A stretch of DNA of 64,000 nt from Paenibacillus aurantius (GCF_032268605.1 NZ_CP130318.1:3621001-3685000); one strand, 5' to 3'; positions 35,214 through 44,902 are shown, numbered from the stretch's first letter. Program-made: numbers and translations. The notes: a model not told the origin generated them from the sequence alone.

Positions 35214-36038
35214 CTATTCCAGTACCTGCCGAACCCGTTCGGCCATGCGGGCATAGCCTTCCTGGTTAGGATGGTAATGATCGTTATACAAGTACTTCAA
35301 GAGATTCTGCTGAAACAGATCATAGGTCGGCACAACGGTAATGTTCGAATACCTGTTGGCGCTCCGGAATGCGGCATCGGCAAAATCTTGTACCGCCTTC
35401 GAGCCTTTGCGATCGGGATCCACATCGAGAAAAGGATGATAGAACATGGTGTAGACGATTTTGGCTTTCGGATTGAGCTCCGCGATTCTTGCGAAGATTT
35501 TATCCAGTCTGGCGGTCGCTTCCGGTAAATTTTTGGCCAGGCTGTCCATGTCGATGTTGAGCTCACCCTTGCTGTTCAGAATGTTGTTCCCGTTCACCCC
35601 GGTACGGAAAATATCGTTGCCGCCTATGGTGAGAAGGATGACATTGGACTGCTTGATAAAGTCGGGGAGCTGGCTTCCCGGTTTGTTAAGCGAATCGAGA
35701 AGCTGCTGGGTGGTCGAGCCGATTACCGCATAGTTCCAGACGAAAACCTCTTTCTTAAGATCCTTGGCCAGCCCTTCCTTTACCCGTTCGACATAGCCTT
35801 TCCCCGAGGTGTCCCCCGTTCCTTTCGTAAGCGAATCCCCCAGCGCCAAAATTTGAATTTTGGAGGAGTCCAGAGCATTTTGCTGAGGCTGCGGGGTCGG
35901 GGCGGGGGCTTGTCCCAATTCCGTCGGTTTCGGATTGAGGGTCGTTTGAACGGCATACACGAAGCCGAACAGAAAGAGCAGAGTGGACAGCAAGCCGATG
36001 GCGCCCGCTGTTCGCCACAGCAGCCGGGTGGATTTCAT
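35214..36038 (-). CDS. SGNH/GDSL-type esterase or lipase, membrane anchored
   Basis: Hydrolase of 274 residues. An N-terminal hydrophobic anchor (about 11-32) is followed by a Pro/Gln-rich linker and the SGNH domain. Block I is LALGDSLTKGTG with the catalytic Ser, block II has the oxyanion Gly in NYAVIGSTT, block III is TIGGNDIF with the Asn, and block V is NDHYHPNQEGY with the Asp-x-x-His. The ATG at 36038 follows GGAGGG by 7 nt. It is the first gene of a cassette with the ABC ATPase 18 nt downstream. It acts outside the membrane, perhaps on an acylated envelope molecule; the substrate is unknown. Confidence 0.9.
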   Translation of the reverse strand: MKSTRLLWRTAGAIGLLSTLLFLFGFVYAVQTTLNPKPTELGQAPAPTPQPQQNALDSSKIQILALGDSLTKGTGDTSGKGYVERVKEGLAKDLKKEVFVWNYAVIGSTTQQLLDSLNKPGSQLPDFIKQSNVILLTIGGNDIFRTGVNGNNILNSKGELNIDMDSLAKNLPEATARLDKIFARIAELNPKAKIVYTMFYHPFLDVDPDRKGSKAVQDFADAAFRSANRYSNITVVPTYDLFQQNLLKYLYNDHYHPNQEGYARMAERVRQVLE

Positions 36039-36133
36039 GACACTTCCCTCCATCTACCGTATCTTGGATTAAATTTATTATAAGAGTAAAGCTTCGCTCT
36101 TTAATTTGCAAATCACCTCTGCGCGGCGCCAAT

Positions 36134-36167
36134 AAAAAAAGACAGCCGCGGTTTCTCCGCAGCTGTC
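36134..36167 (-). terminator. Terminator of the heterodimeric ABC exporter operon
   Basis: Stem 36141-36151 with 36157-36167 (one wobble), loop of 5 nt and a seven-T run on the minus strand, just after the stop at 36180. Confidence 0.8.
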
Positions 36168-36179
36168 GGTATTAATGAT

Positions 36180-38036
36180 TTATTGCCCCGCCGCTTCACT
36201 GAGGAACCGGTACTGGGCCTGAATCAATCCATAGTAGATTCCCTGCTTGTGCATCAGATCCTCGTGACTGCCGGATTCCATCATTTTGCCATGGTCCAGC
36301 ACCACGATGTTGTCCGCATGGCGGATGGTAGACAGCCGGTGGGCAATGATGAACGACGTTCTGCCGTGAAGGAGCGTTTTCAGCGCTTCCTGGATTTTCA
36401 GCTCCGTCTCGGTGTCGATGCTCGCCGTCGCCTCATCCAGAATGAGGACACGGGGATCGGCGAGGAGCGCGCGGGCGAAGGAGAGAAGCTGCCGCTGCCC
36501 CATGGACAGGATGTTGCCCCGCTCCTGTACTTCCGTATCGTAGCCGTTCGGCAGACTCACGATGAAATCGTGAGCGTGGACAGCCTTGGCGGCCGCCTCC
36601 ACCTCGGCATCCGTCGCTTCCAGCCGGCCGAACCGGATGTTGTCCCGGATCGTCCCGGAGAAGATGAACGTATCCTGAAGCACAATGCCCACTTGGGACC
36701 TCAGGCTCTGAATCGTCACATCACGGATATCGTGGCCGTCGATTAGAACTCTTCCTTCGACCGGGTCGTAGAACCGGCACAGCAGATTGATGATGGTGCT
36801 CTTGCCGGAGCCTGTATGCCCAACGAGCGCTATCGATTGGCCGGCATGAACCTTCAGGTTGAACCGGTGCAGCGCCGGACGGCCGGGCTCGTACTCGAAT
36901 ACGACATGGTCGAATTGAATATGGCCTTGAATGCTCGGAAGCGCAGGCGCATTCCCTTTTTCCGCAACCGTAGGCTCTTCGTCGATAAATTCAAAGATGC
37001 GTTCCGACGATGCCATGGCGATGAGAAGCTGGGAATACATTTGACCGAGCCGGTTAATCGGCTCCCAGAAATGCCCGATATAGGTAGCGAAGCCGACCAA
37101 TACCCCGATGGAGACTTCCCCATTCTGCACGAGCTTGGCGCCATACCAGAACAGAATGCAATACCCGATCGCGCCTGTGACTTCGATAATCGGCCCGAAG
37201 CTCTGATTAAGAGCCGATGCCTTGTTCCAGGCCACGCGGTTAACCCCGTTCATGTTGCTGAAGAACTTCATGTTTTCCTTTTCCTGCGTGTAGGCCTGGG
37301 TTACCCTCATGCCCTGGATGCTTTCGTTTAGATGCGCGTTGATTCTCGAGTTCTTCATCCGCACATCCTGCCAGGCGAGCCGGATTCTTTTGCGCAAGGT
37401 GGTCGAGACCATAAACATAAGGGGAACCGTCAGCATGATCGCGAGCCCCAGCTTCACGTTAAAGGTCAGCAGAATCACGATGATTCCTAGCAGCTGGACA
37501 CAGTCGATCAGCACGTTCACGACCCCGTTGGTAAAAAGATCCTGCAGCGAATTGACGTCGTTCGTAATGCGGACCAACACCGAGCCGGCCGGCCGCTTGT
37601 CGAAGAAGCGGAAGGACAGCCGCTGGATATGGCTGAACAAATCATGCCGAAGGTCGTAAATGACCCGCTGTCCGATCATGTTAGTATACCGGATCCGGTA
37701 ATTGCCCGCCAGCCACTGAATGAGGTAAGCGGCCGCCATGCTACCGACGAAGATATAGAGCAGCTTCAGGTTTTTATCTTCTAAGGCATGGTCGATGGCA
37801 AAGGAAATCAGCATGGGAATGGCCAGCTTCGTCATGGTCACAAGCAGCATGCTGAGCAGGATAATCGGAAGCATCTGCTTGCTGTACGGCTTCATGTAAG
37901 TGCCGAGCCGCCGGATTTGGCTCCAGTTAAAGGGCTTTTCGATGGCGTCGTCGTCCTGATATACGAACCGCTCTTGCTTGGTTTCCTTGCTCTCTTCTGC
38001 GGTTCCCTTCTGGTTAGGCTTGTTCGCGGTACTCAA
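36180..38036 (-). CDS. Multidrug ABC exporter half-transporter (BmrD/YheH-like)
   Basis: Half of a heterodimeric drug exporter, with six transmembrane helices (about 60-330) fused to a nucleotide-binding domain; 618 residues. Walker A is GHTGSGKSTIINLLCR and Walker B LILDEATASIDTETE has the catalytic Glu. The signature reads LSMGQ instead of LSGGQ, a degenerate motif. Its partner upstream has the reverse pattern, as in BmrC/BmrD and TM287/288, so one ATP site is catalytic and one is not. The start overlaps the partner's stop by 4 nt. Substrate specificity cannot be told from sequence. Confidence 0.92.
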   Translation of the reverse strand: MSTANKPNQKGTAEESKETKQERFVYQDDDAIEKPFNWSQIRRLGTYMKPYSKQMLPIILLSMLLVTMTKLAIPMLISFAIDHALEDKNLKLLYIFVGSMAAAYLIQWLAGNYRIRYTNMIGQRVIYDLRHDLFSHIQRLSFRFFDKRPAGSVLVRITNDVNSLQDLFTNGVVNVLIDCVQLLGIIVILLTFNVKLGLAIMLTVPLMFMVSTTLRKRIRLAWQDVRMKNSRINAHLNESIQGMRVTQAYTQEKENMKFFSNMNGVNRVAWNKASALNQSFGPIIEVTGAIGYCILFWYGAKLVQNGEVSIGVLVGFATYIGHFWEPINRLGQMYSQLLIAMASSERIFEFIDEEPTVAEKGNAPALPSIQGHIQFDHVVFEYEPGRPALHRFNLKVHAGQSIALVGHTGSGKSTIINLLCRFYDPVEGRVLIDGHDIRDVTIQSLRSQVGIVLQDTFIFSGTIRDNIRFGRLEATDAEVEAAAKAVHAHDFIVSLPNGYDTEVQERGNILSMGQRQLLSFARALLADPRVLILDEATASIDTETELKIQEALKTLLHGRTSFIIAHRLSTIRHADNIVVLDHGKMMESGSHEDLMHKQGIYYGLIQAQYRFLSEAAGQ

Positions 38037-39808
38037 TTGGCCATCCTCCGTTCGGCTTGGGGAGCCGCTTTGGGCTCCGGTTTATCGGCGTATTGGATAT
38101 CGAAGGTTTCCCGGTAAGGGCCCGGCTGGCCCAGCAGCTCCTCGTGGGATCCCCGCTGAACGACTTTTCCTTCGTCGAGAACAAGGATCTCATCGGCGTG
38201 ACGCAGCGAGGAAATCCGGTGAGCAATAATGAATACTGTCCGGCCCGCCATCAATTCCCGGAAGCCGGCTTGGATTTCGTGCTCGGTTTCCATATCGACG
38301 GCGCTTGTCGCGTCATCGAGGATGAGGATTTTCGGATCCTTCAGCAGGGCGCGGGCAATGGCAATCCTCTGCTTCTGGCCGCCCGACAGGCCCATTCCCC
38401 TCTCCCCTACGATCGTGTCATAGCCCAAGGGGAGCTCCATAATGAAATCATGAGCTTTGGCCAGCTTTGCCGCCTTGATAATATCCTCCATAGACACATC
38501 GCGGTTGCCGTAGGAGATATTGTTGCGGATGGAGGAAGAGAACAGGAACGTTTCCTGGAACACGACCGCGATTTGCTTCCGCAGACTGTCCAAGGTAATA
38601 TCATTGATGTTGACCCCGTCGAGCGTGATGCTTCCTTCCCGGACATTGTAAGCCCTCATCAGAAGCTGGATGACCGTCGACTTGCCGGCCCCCGTGCCTC
38701 CGAGCAATCCGATCACCGTTCCGGCAGGAGCATCAAGGTTCAGATTGGTAATGGCAGCCGGCTTATCGGGATAATGGAAGGTCACGTTGTTGAACTTCAC
38801 ATGTCCTTTTACCGACTCGCTCTTGAGTTCCAGAGCGTTCTCTTTGTTCTTAACATGAACGTACTGGTGAAGAATCTCCAGAATCCGTTCACCGGATGCT
38901 TTGGATTGGGTGAAATTGTTAATATGAAAGCCGATTCCCCACATGGGGCCGATGATATACCAGATCAAGCTGAAGAACGCGACCAGTTCACCGGTGGTCA
39001 TGCTTTCCTTGATAACCATATAGCCGCCGGTTCCGAGCAGAACGACGACACTTAAATTCGCAAACAGCTCCATAGCGGGAAAATACTTGGCCCATATATA
39101 AGACGTCGTGATATTGTTCGTCTTGTACTCTTCGCTGCGGATCGAGAACTTCTCTACCTCATGAGGCTCCCGGGCAAAGGATTTGACTGTACGGACACCC
39201 GTGATGTTCTCCTGCACCGCGGTGGTCATGCTGCTCATGGACTGCCGGATGCTCCGGAAAGCGGGATGAATCTTGCTCTCGAATTTAACGGCGGTGAAGG
39301 CTAAGAAAGGCATAGTGACCATCGTAAGCAGCGTCAGCTTCCAGTTGATCGCGAACATCATGCCGCAGCCGAAGACCAGCATTAGCACCACATTGACGAT
39401 TTGGGCGAAGCCGAAGCCGATAAACTGGCGGATCGCTTCCAGGTCGGCGGTTAAACGGGACATCAGGTCCCCGGTTCTCGCTTTGTCATAATACTGGAAG
39501 GACAGAAACTGAAGCTTCTCGTACAGCGCATTTCTCAGGTTGAAAGCGACCCGGTTTCCGAGCCTTCCCCCAAGAAAACCGTGGATAAATTGTAAAAAGC
39601 CTTTTAGCGTCACCACTCCGACGACTAACAAGGCTAACGTAGGGACCGTCTGAAATTGTCTCGGCTTGATGACATCATCAATGAGATAGCGCAAAAGGTT
39701 AGGATAAACCAAGCCTAATGCCGTAGCGCACATTAAACAAAAAATAGATGAAAATAACAACTTTCGTTCCGACCAATAAAACTCCTTCAGCTGCCTAAAT
39801 ACATTCAT
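38033..39808 (-). CDS. Multidrug ABC exporter half-transporter (BmrC/YheI-like)
   Basis: Partner half-transporter of 591 residues: six transmembrane helices (about 18-305) and a nucleotide-binding domain with Walker A GGTGAGKSTVIQLL, a canonical signature LSGGQKQRIAIARAL, and Walker B LILDDATSAVDMETE. The catalytic Glu after the Walker B Asp is replaced by Asp, the known hallmark of the non-hydrolysing site of heterodimeric exporters. It is the first gene of the pair. The upstream spacer holds an inverted repeat (39876-39920) but no evident leader peptide such as the one that controls bmrCD in B. subtilis. Confidence 0.92.
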   Translation of the reverse strand: MNVFRQLKEFYWSERKLLFSSIFCLMCATALGLVYPNLLRYLIDDVIKPRQFQTVPTLALLVVGVVTLKGFLQFIHGFLGGRLGNRVAFNLRNALYEKLQFLSFQYYDKARTGDLMSRLTADLEAIRQFIGFGFAQIVNVVLMLVFGCGMMFAINWKLTLLTMVTMPFLAFTAVKFESKIHPAFRSIRQSMSSMTTAVQENITGVRTVKSFAREPHEVEKFSIRSEEYKTNNITTSYIWAKYFPAMELFANLSVVVLLGTGGYMVIKESMTTGELVAFFSLIWYIIGPMWGIGFHINNFTQSKASGERILEILHQYVHVKNKENALELKSESVKGHVKFNNVTFHYPDKPAAITNLNLDAPAGTVIGLLGGTGAGKSTVIQLLMRAYNVREGSITLDGVNINDITLDSLRKQIAVVFQETFLFSSSIRNNISYGNRDVSMEDIIKAAKLAKAHDFIMELPLGYDTIVGERGMGLSGGQKQRIAIARALLKDPKILILDDATSAVDMETEHEIQAGFRELMAGRTVFIIAHRISSLRHADEILVLDEGKVVQRGSHEELLGQPGPYRETFDIQYADKPEPKAAPQAERRMAN

Positions 39809-39875
39809 GATGAGCCCCCCGCTCGATTACCCCATTAAATTTACCGGGCCGCCTCTGGAAGTCTAACCAAAAGTC

Positions 39876-39920
39876 GCCAGGTATTCCATAACATTTATGA
39901 ATATTAACACCTTACCTGGC
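39876..39920. repeat. Inverted repeat upstream of the ABC exporter operon
   Basis: Perfect 8-bp arms GCCAGGTA (39876-39883) and TACCTGGC (39913-39920) are separated by 29 nt of A+T-rich DNA that contains a smaller CATAA/TTATG dyad. It sits 68-112 nt upstream of the exporter start codon and could be a two-site operator or a leader hairpin. Confidence 0.4.
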
Positions 39921-39973
39921 AACCTTCAACGAGGGGAATCCACCATAATTCCGTATATATCCGATAGAACACA

Positions 39974-39998
39974 GAAAAACCGCAGACAATCTGCGGTT
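39974..39998 (-). terminator. Terminator of the tandem dynamin gene
   Basis: Perfect 8-bp stem (39978-39985 with 39991-39998), 5-nt loop, and a T-run on the minus strand, 30 nt after the dynamin stop. Confidence 0.8.
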
Positions 39999-40027
39999 CT
40001 CTTTTAAATCATCGGAATCCCCGGGTA

Positions 40028-43000
40028 TCACTCCAGCATCTTTCCGATTTGAATTTGTTTCTGCTGAAGCCCGTTCAAGTCAACTTTCATCTCCAACGCG
40101 CTCTTCATTCCTTCGTAGTGCTCAGCTGCCGATTCCGTCAAAAGGGACCGCTGATTCTGGCGGGCCTCCACGTATTGGGCTGCGTATTCGGTCTCGAATT
40201 CCTCTCTGTGCTTGTCAACGAATAGCTGGATCCAACCGTTGAAATCCGTTTCCAGTACGCTTCTGAGCTTCTGCTTGCCCTCCCCTTCGAAAAAGGCTTT
40301 GGCGTTCCGGTAATAGCCCGCCAGCCTCTTGATATCGGCTTCTCCTGCCTCTATCTGCTCCCGAACCTGCGGGGTGCGGAAAGCCGGCACCGGATAGTCC
40401 ATTCCCGGATAAGTTGCCATTCGGGAGTGAAGCACGGCTTCATCGGAAGCAAACTGCTTGGCCAAGCTCTTGTTTAAATAGGACTCGATGCGCAGCGTGG
40501 TCGCCAGCACTTCTTGAGACAGGTCATAGGAAACGAGCCTCACGAGCTCGAACCAGGAGGAGCGCAGCGCCTGCTTGATATCCCGGCCGTCATCCTGAAG
40601 GGAGGAAGGATTAAACGCCATGGAATACAGCTCCCCGAAGCGGAAGGACAGACGCTGCTTTACATAATACAGCAGCTCCTCAATCTCCTTCGTCAGCTCC
40701 TGCCGCCAATAAGGAGCTTCCCGGTCCTGGATCATCGTCAAAGCTTCCGAGTAGGCCGCGTTCAGGTCCCCTAGCTGCGCCTGCCGCTGCTCCTCGCTTT
40801 CTTGGGAGCGGCCGATCCATTCCTGAAGCTGCGCAGACGCCCGTGTAAGCTCCTGACGGGCCGAGCGCTCCGCCATGTCGGTCAGTTCCCCGAGGGTGAA
40901 GCGGATAAAGTCCTCCTCAAAGACTGTGATTCCGGATTGCTGCAGCATCCGGCCGTCCCCGCTTTGCTTCGCCTGAACGGCGAGCTGGCTTGAGACGGGA
41001 TACATCCGGGGATTTCGAACTCCGTGCTTGACCAGATTGTCCTCCACATGACGGATGACCTGGCCAAGCTCTTCTTCATCCGCCGCGAGGTCCGAAGCAT
41101 TGACGAGGAAGAACATTTTGTCCAGCTCGAAGGCATCCTTCACCCGGCCCAGTTGGAGTAGAAACTCCCGGTCCGCCTGGGAGAAGGCGTGGTTGTAGTA
41201 GGTTACGAACAGAATGGCATCCGCGTTCTTGATGTAGTTGAAAGCCACCCCGGTATGCCGGGCATTGATGGAATCGGCTCCGGGCGTATCGACGAATACA
41301 ATCCCTTGATCCGTCAAAGGGTTGGAATAGTGCAGGCCGATCGTTTCCACAAAGCAGGATTTGCTCTCGTCCGCTACATACTCGGCAAACTCGTTCAGAC
41401 CTACCGTCTTTTCCTGCCCCAGGTGCTCCTTCGCCTGCTCCCAGCCTTTGTTAACCGCCTGAAGAAAAGAATAGTGAGGCTTTCCGGCCTCCGTCACCCG
41501 ATCCGGGGTCAGGCCGCGGATGCTTCTTAAGCTGTCCTCCCAGCCGCCTCCCTCCACTCCTAGTACTTTCAAGGAGTGCTGAACCTCATCCAGCATATAA
41601 GCAGGGGACTTCATCCTTACCACAACCGTCCCATGCGGGTGCTCCTGGTCTACGGGAAGAATCATATTAATAGCCGCCGTTGTCGGATTAGGCGAAACCG
41701 GCAGAATTCTTTCCCCGAGAAGCGCATTGGCAAACGAGGATTTGCCTGCGCTGAACGCACCGAACAACGCGATCGTAAACCGGTTCTTCTCCAGCCTTTC
41801 CGCTTTATCAAGCATGGAGCGAACTTGCGATTTCATCGCCGGAATCTCCTGGAGCAGGTGAGCCGCTTCCTTCAGGCGGCCTGCGGATGATTCCAACCTG
41901 CCCCGGTGATGCCGGTCCGTCAGAAGCGAAGTCGTCCGGGAGGCAGCCGCCTGGGGAGGCTCCTCTGTCAGCACGGCGACAGAGGAAGCCGCCTTCCGTT
42001 CTGCCGCCGCTCCCGTTTCCGCGGCCGGCCAAGATTTACCGGCTTCTGTACCCGGGGCTTTCCCCGGCACCTCACGGTAATCTTCCGGATGAGGAAGACG
42101 CGGAGCGTGCTCCTCCCCTGTTCCGGCTAACGCCGCTTTCACTTGGTTAAGTTGAGTCTGTTCTTCCTGCTCCAGCTCCTGCAGCTTCCGGTAAGAGGCA
42201 AGCTTACCTTCCAGCCTTTTGAGCTCCTTCTCCAGCGCATCCGCTTCGGAGAGGGAAGAACGCTCGACGGCCGCCCGCAGCTTTTCGAGCAGCTCCATGG
42301 CCATTTTGCGGTAATCGGACTTGATTTCCGAAGCCATCAGCTTGGAATAGGTCATGGTGTACTCGTTGGAGAAGACCGCCCCAGTACTCACCAGCCCGCT
42401 AAGCGTATCAGGAGTCAGCTCTACGTGTAGGGCCTCCGCTTCTCCGGGCAGTCTGGCCTCTCCGGGAGCATAGGCGTTTACGAGCTTCTTGAGGTAATCC
42501 TTAAGATGCCATTCCAGGGCCGCTGTGACTTTTCCGCTGAAATCTTCGTGCAGAGCCGCCAGTCTGGCCTCGCTTTCCCTTTGATTTTTGGCGGCGCTGG
42601 CAAACCAGCCTGTCTTGAAGCCCGGCCTGCGGCTCTCCAGATAATGATGGGCCAGATCCCGGGTTGGAGCAGGAATGAGGTTGGCATTTTCCACGATGCT
42701 GTTAATTTCTTTCTTCCACTCGTTAAAAAGTGCCACCGGCTTCTGCCGTTCGTCAGAAAGCTGCTTGGCCAACTTGTCGTAAAGAGCTGGAAGAGAACCT
42801 CCCTCCCCCTGCTCGGCGTCCGCGGCCTGTTGAAGAGAAAGTTTCTCTTCCCGGTTGCTGTCCGTCAGGTAAGCGGCATGCTGGGCGACCAAATGAAACG
42901 CCGACCGGCGGACACTCCAGTCCCGCAGGGGCTCGGCTTCTTTCATGAGACGGTCCAGCAGCCAGACCAGCTTGGAGAATTCATTGTGGGGATGATCCGG

Positions 43001-43699
43001 CTGCCGAAGAGACAAATAAAGGATTCCATCGGGGACGATGTTCCATCCGGCAAAAGCCTCTTCCACGCTTCTTCGGTACTGCTCAAACGACAGCTCGGCT
43101 TCCCGGTGCTTGTCAATCTGATTGATAATCAGATAGAGGGGCTTTCCCCAATCCTTCAGCATTTTCGTAAAAACCAAATTCATTTCGGATTGAACGTGAT
43201 TGTAATCCATGACGTAGAACACCACATCCGCCAGATGAAGCGCCGATTCCGTCGCCATCTTATGGGCATCGTCGGTGGAATCGATACCCGGGGTATCCAG
43301 AAGCGCCGTATGGCCCTTGAGCAAGGGAATCGGATGGTGAATCTCCACCGATTCGATGTCGGTTCCATTCTTGCAGTAGGCGTCCAGTTCCTCCAGCGGG
43401 ATCCGCTCCTCTGCCGCCCCGCTCCCTTCCGAACCGGCTCGATGGATGATCGCCGACGCCTCGCCATTGCGGATCGTCACCACATTGGCGCTGGTGGGAA
43501 TCGGGCTGGAGGGCAGAAGCCGGGTTCCGCACAGCTTGTTAATCATACTGGATTTGCCTGCCGAGAAATGGCCGCAGAAGGCCACATAAAGCTCCTTCTC
43601 CTCCAGCTTCTTTCTTAACTCCCCCATCTTCTCGGCGTTACCTTTGTCTCCCGCCTGCCTCATTGAATCGGCGGCCCGGGAGATTGCTTGTGAATTCAT
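40028..43699 (-). CDS. Tandem bacterial dynamin-like GTPase (DynA type)
   Basis: Large membrane-associated GTPase of 1223 residues with two fused dynamin modules, like Bacillus DynA (YpbR), which fuses or protects membranes under envelope stress. Module one has P-loop GHFSAGKSS at about 43-51, switch DTPGID and base-recognition NQID. Module two has P-loop GAFSAGKSS near 640, DTPGAD and NASD. Both are intact. A charged, Ala-rich linker (about 545-620) joins them, and long helical stalks follow each G domain. The ATG at 43699 follows GAGGAG by 8 nt; upstream codons to 43765 are open but lack a ribosome site. Confidence 0.92.
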   Translation of the reverse strand: MNSQAISRAADSMRQAGDKGNAEKMGELRKKLEEKELYVAFCGHFSAGKSSMINKLCGTRLLPSSPIPTSANVVTIRNGEASAIIHRAGSEGSGAAEERIPLEELDAYCKNGTDIESVEIHHPIPLLKGHTALLDTPGIDSTDDAHKMATESALHLADVVFYVMDYNHVQSEMNLVFTKMLKDWGKPLYLIINQIDKHREAELSFEQYRRSVEEAFAGWNIVPDGILYLSLRQPDHPHNEFSKLVWLLDRLMKEAEPLRDWSVRRSAFHLVAQHAAYLTDSNREEKLSLQQAADAEQGEGGSLPALYDKLAKQLSDERQKPVALFNEWKKEINSIVENANLIPAPTRDLAHHYLESRRPGFKTGWFASAAKNQRESEARLAALHEDFSGKVTAALEWHLKDYLKKLVNAYAPGEARLPGEAEALHVELTPDTLSGLVSTGAVFSNEYTMTYSKLMASEIKSDYRKMAMELLEKLRAAVERSSLSEADALEKELKRLEGKLASYRKLQELEQEEQTQLNQVKAALAGTGEEHAPRLPHPEDYREVPGKAPGTEAGKSWPAAETGAAAERKAASSVAVLTEEPPQAAASRTTSLLTDRHHRGRLESSAGRLKEAAHLLQEIPAMKSQVRSMLDKAERLEKNRFTIALFGAFSAGKSSFANALLGERILPVSPNPTTAAINMILPVDQEHPHGTVVVRMKSPAYMLDEVQHSLKVLGVEGGGWEDSLRSIRGLTPDRVTEAGKPHYSFLQAVNKGWEQAKEHLGQEKTVGLNEFAEYVADESKSCFVETIGLHYSNPLTDQGIVFVDTPGADSINARHTGVAFNYIKNADAILFVTYYNHAFSQADREFLLQLGRVKDAFELDKMFFLVNASDLAADEEELGQVIRHVEDNLVKHGVRNPRMYPVSSQLAVQAKQSGDGRMLQQSGITVFEEDFIRFTLGELTDMAERSARQELTRASAQLQEWIGRSQESEEQRQAQLGDLNAAYSEALTMIQDREAPYWRQELTKEIEELLYYVKQRLSFRFGELYSMAFNPSSLQDDGRDIKQALRSSWFELVRLVSYDLSQEVLATTLRIESYLNKSLAKQFASDEAVLHSRMATYPGMDYPVPAFRTPQVREQIEAGEADIKRLAGYYRNAKAFFEGEGKQKLRSVLETDFNGWIQLFVDKHREEFETEYAAQYVEARQNQRSLLTESAAEHYEGMKSALEMKVDLNGLQQKQIQIGKMLE

Positions 43700-43800
43700 T
43701 TCCCATTCTCCTCTACCCGTCTGTAACGAAATCTTCCCGTAACAAGGAAAAAGCAGCCTAGTCACAAGGCCGCCCTTCCTAAACCTATAGGGTGCTTCTC

Positions 43801-44076
43801 TTAGGACAGAAGCGCACTTTCTTTCTCCGGAAGGAAAATTTCGAACACGTCTCCATGCTGGAGGATGGTGATGTCCTTGTCCTTCACTTTCATAACGACT
43901 ACTTCCGGCTTGGTTTTCATGCGTTCCAAATAATTCTCGGGAACTTCGCCGGATTCGCTGACCATGACACCTTCGATTTCTTTTTCTTCGTTATCCGCGA
44001 GCGGTGTACTCAGCACCGTTTCATATATATCGGAAAACAACTCAAAGTTTTTGGTGTAAACGGCAATACATTTCAT
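43801..44076 (-). CDS. Hypothetical protein, 91 residues
   Basis: Small acidic protein beginning MKCIAVYTKNFELFSDIYE, with alternating strand and helix prediction and a C-terminal VKDKDITILQHGDVFEIFLPEKE. There is no signal peptide or membrane segment. It lies between the nth gene (26 nt upstream on the same strand) and the dynamin gene, so it is probably transcribed with nth. I do not recognise a family and assign no function. Confidence 0.65.
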   Translation of the reverse strand: MKCIAVYTKNFELFSDIYETVLSTPLADNEEKEIEGVMVSESGEVPENYLERMKTKPEVVVMKVKDKDITILQHGDVFEIFLPEKESALLS

Positions 44077-44102
44077 CTCGATATCCCATCCTTAATTATT
44101 TT

Positions 44103-44789
44103 CTATGTTTGGCTTGTAGGCTGATGTTCCTTAGTTTTCCTGCTCTTGGGCAACTTCATACGTTTTTTGCCGGCGGGGCATGTTTCAAGCAGCGGGCAAA
44201 CCTCGCATTGGGGATTCTGGGCTTTGCAGTGATAGCGTCCGAAAAAGATAAAGCGATGATGGGCTAACGACCATTCATCCTTAGGAATCTTCTTCATCAG
44301 TTTCTTCTCCACCTCTAGCACCGAATCGGTTTCCTTGGCGAGACCGAGCCGTTTGGAGACACGCTCGACATGGGTATCGACAGCGATGGCCGGAACGCCG
44401 AAAGCATTGGAAACGACCACATTGGCGGTTTTGCGCCCTACTCCCGGAAGCTCGACCAGCTGTTCATGCTTTTCCGGAATGCGGCCGTCATATTTCTCCA
44501 GGATCATTTCACAGAGCTTCTGTATATTTTTGGCCTTGTTGCGGAACAAGCCGATTCGGCGAATATCTTGCTCGAGCTCCGACAAGGGCACGGACAAATA
44601 ATCTTCGGGCTTCTTGTACTTCTCAAACAGGGATACCGTTACTTTATTAACCGTTTCATCCGTACACTGGGCGGACAGGAGGACGGCGATGGTTAACTCG
44701 AACGGATTGGAGTGATTCAACTCGCAATGCGCGTCGGGGAACATGGCAGCCATGGTGTCCAGAACCTGACGCATATGCTTGGAAGTCAT
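44103..44789 (-). CDS. nth: Endonuclease III (DNA glycosylase/AP lyase)
   Basis: Base-excision repair enzyme that removes oxidised pyrimidines and cleaves the abasic site. In 228 residues, the helix-hairpin-helix LPGVGRKTANVV carries the catalytic Lys, the VDTHVERVSKRLG segment carries the catalytic Asp, and the [4Fe-4S] cluster ligands show the exact C-x6-C-x2-C-x5-C pattern (CKAQNPQCEVCPLLETC). The start at 44789 is the first that fits the family; an upstream ATG at 44831 has no better ribosome site. A basic C-terminal tail follows the cluster. Confidence 0.95.
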   Translation of the reverse strand: MTSKHMRQVLDTMAAMFPDAHCELNHSNPFELTIAVLLSAQCTDETVNKVTVSLFEKYKKPEDYLSVPLSELEQDIRRIGLFRNKAKNIQKLCEMILEKYDGRIPEKHEQLVELPGVGRKTANVVVSNAFGVPAIAVDTHVERVSKRLGLAKETDSVLEVEKKLMKKIPKDEWSLAHHRFIFFGRYHCKAQNPQCEVCPLLETCPAGKKRMKLPKSRKTKEHQPTSQT

Positions 44790-44902
44790 CCTTGCTGCCC
44801 CACCTCCCTGCTGCTGACTTCGAACTTTCATTAAATTTCAGTCTATCGGAGTTTAACCCAATTATCAATGCCTTCCATCCCAAAAAAACGAATTTTTTTA
44901 GG

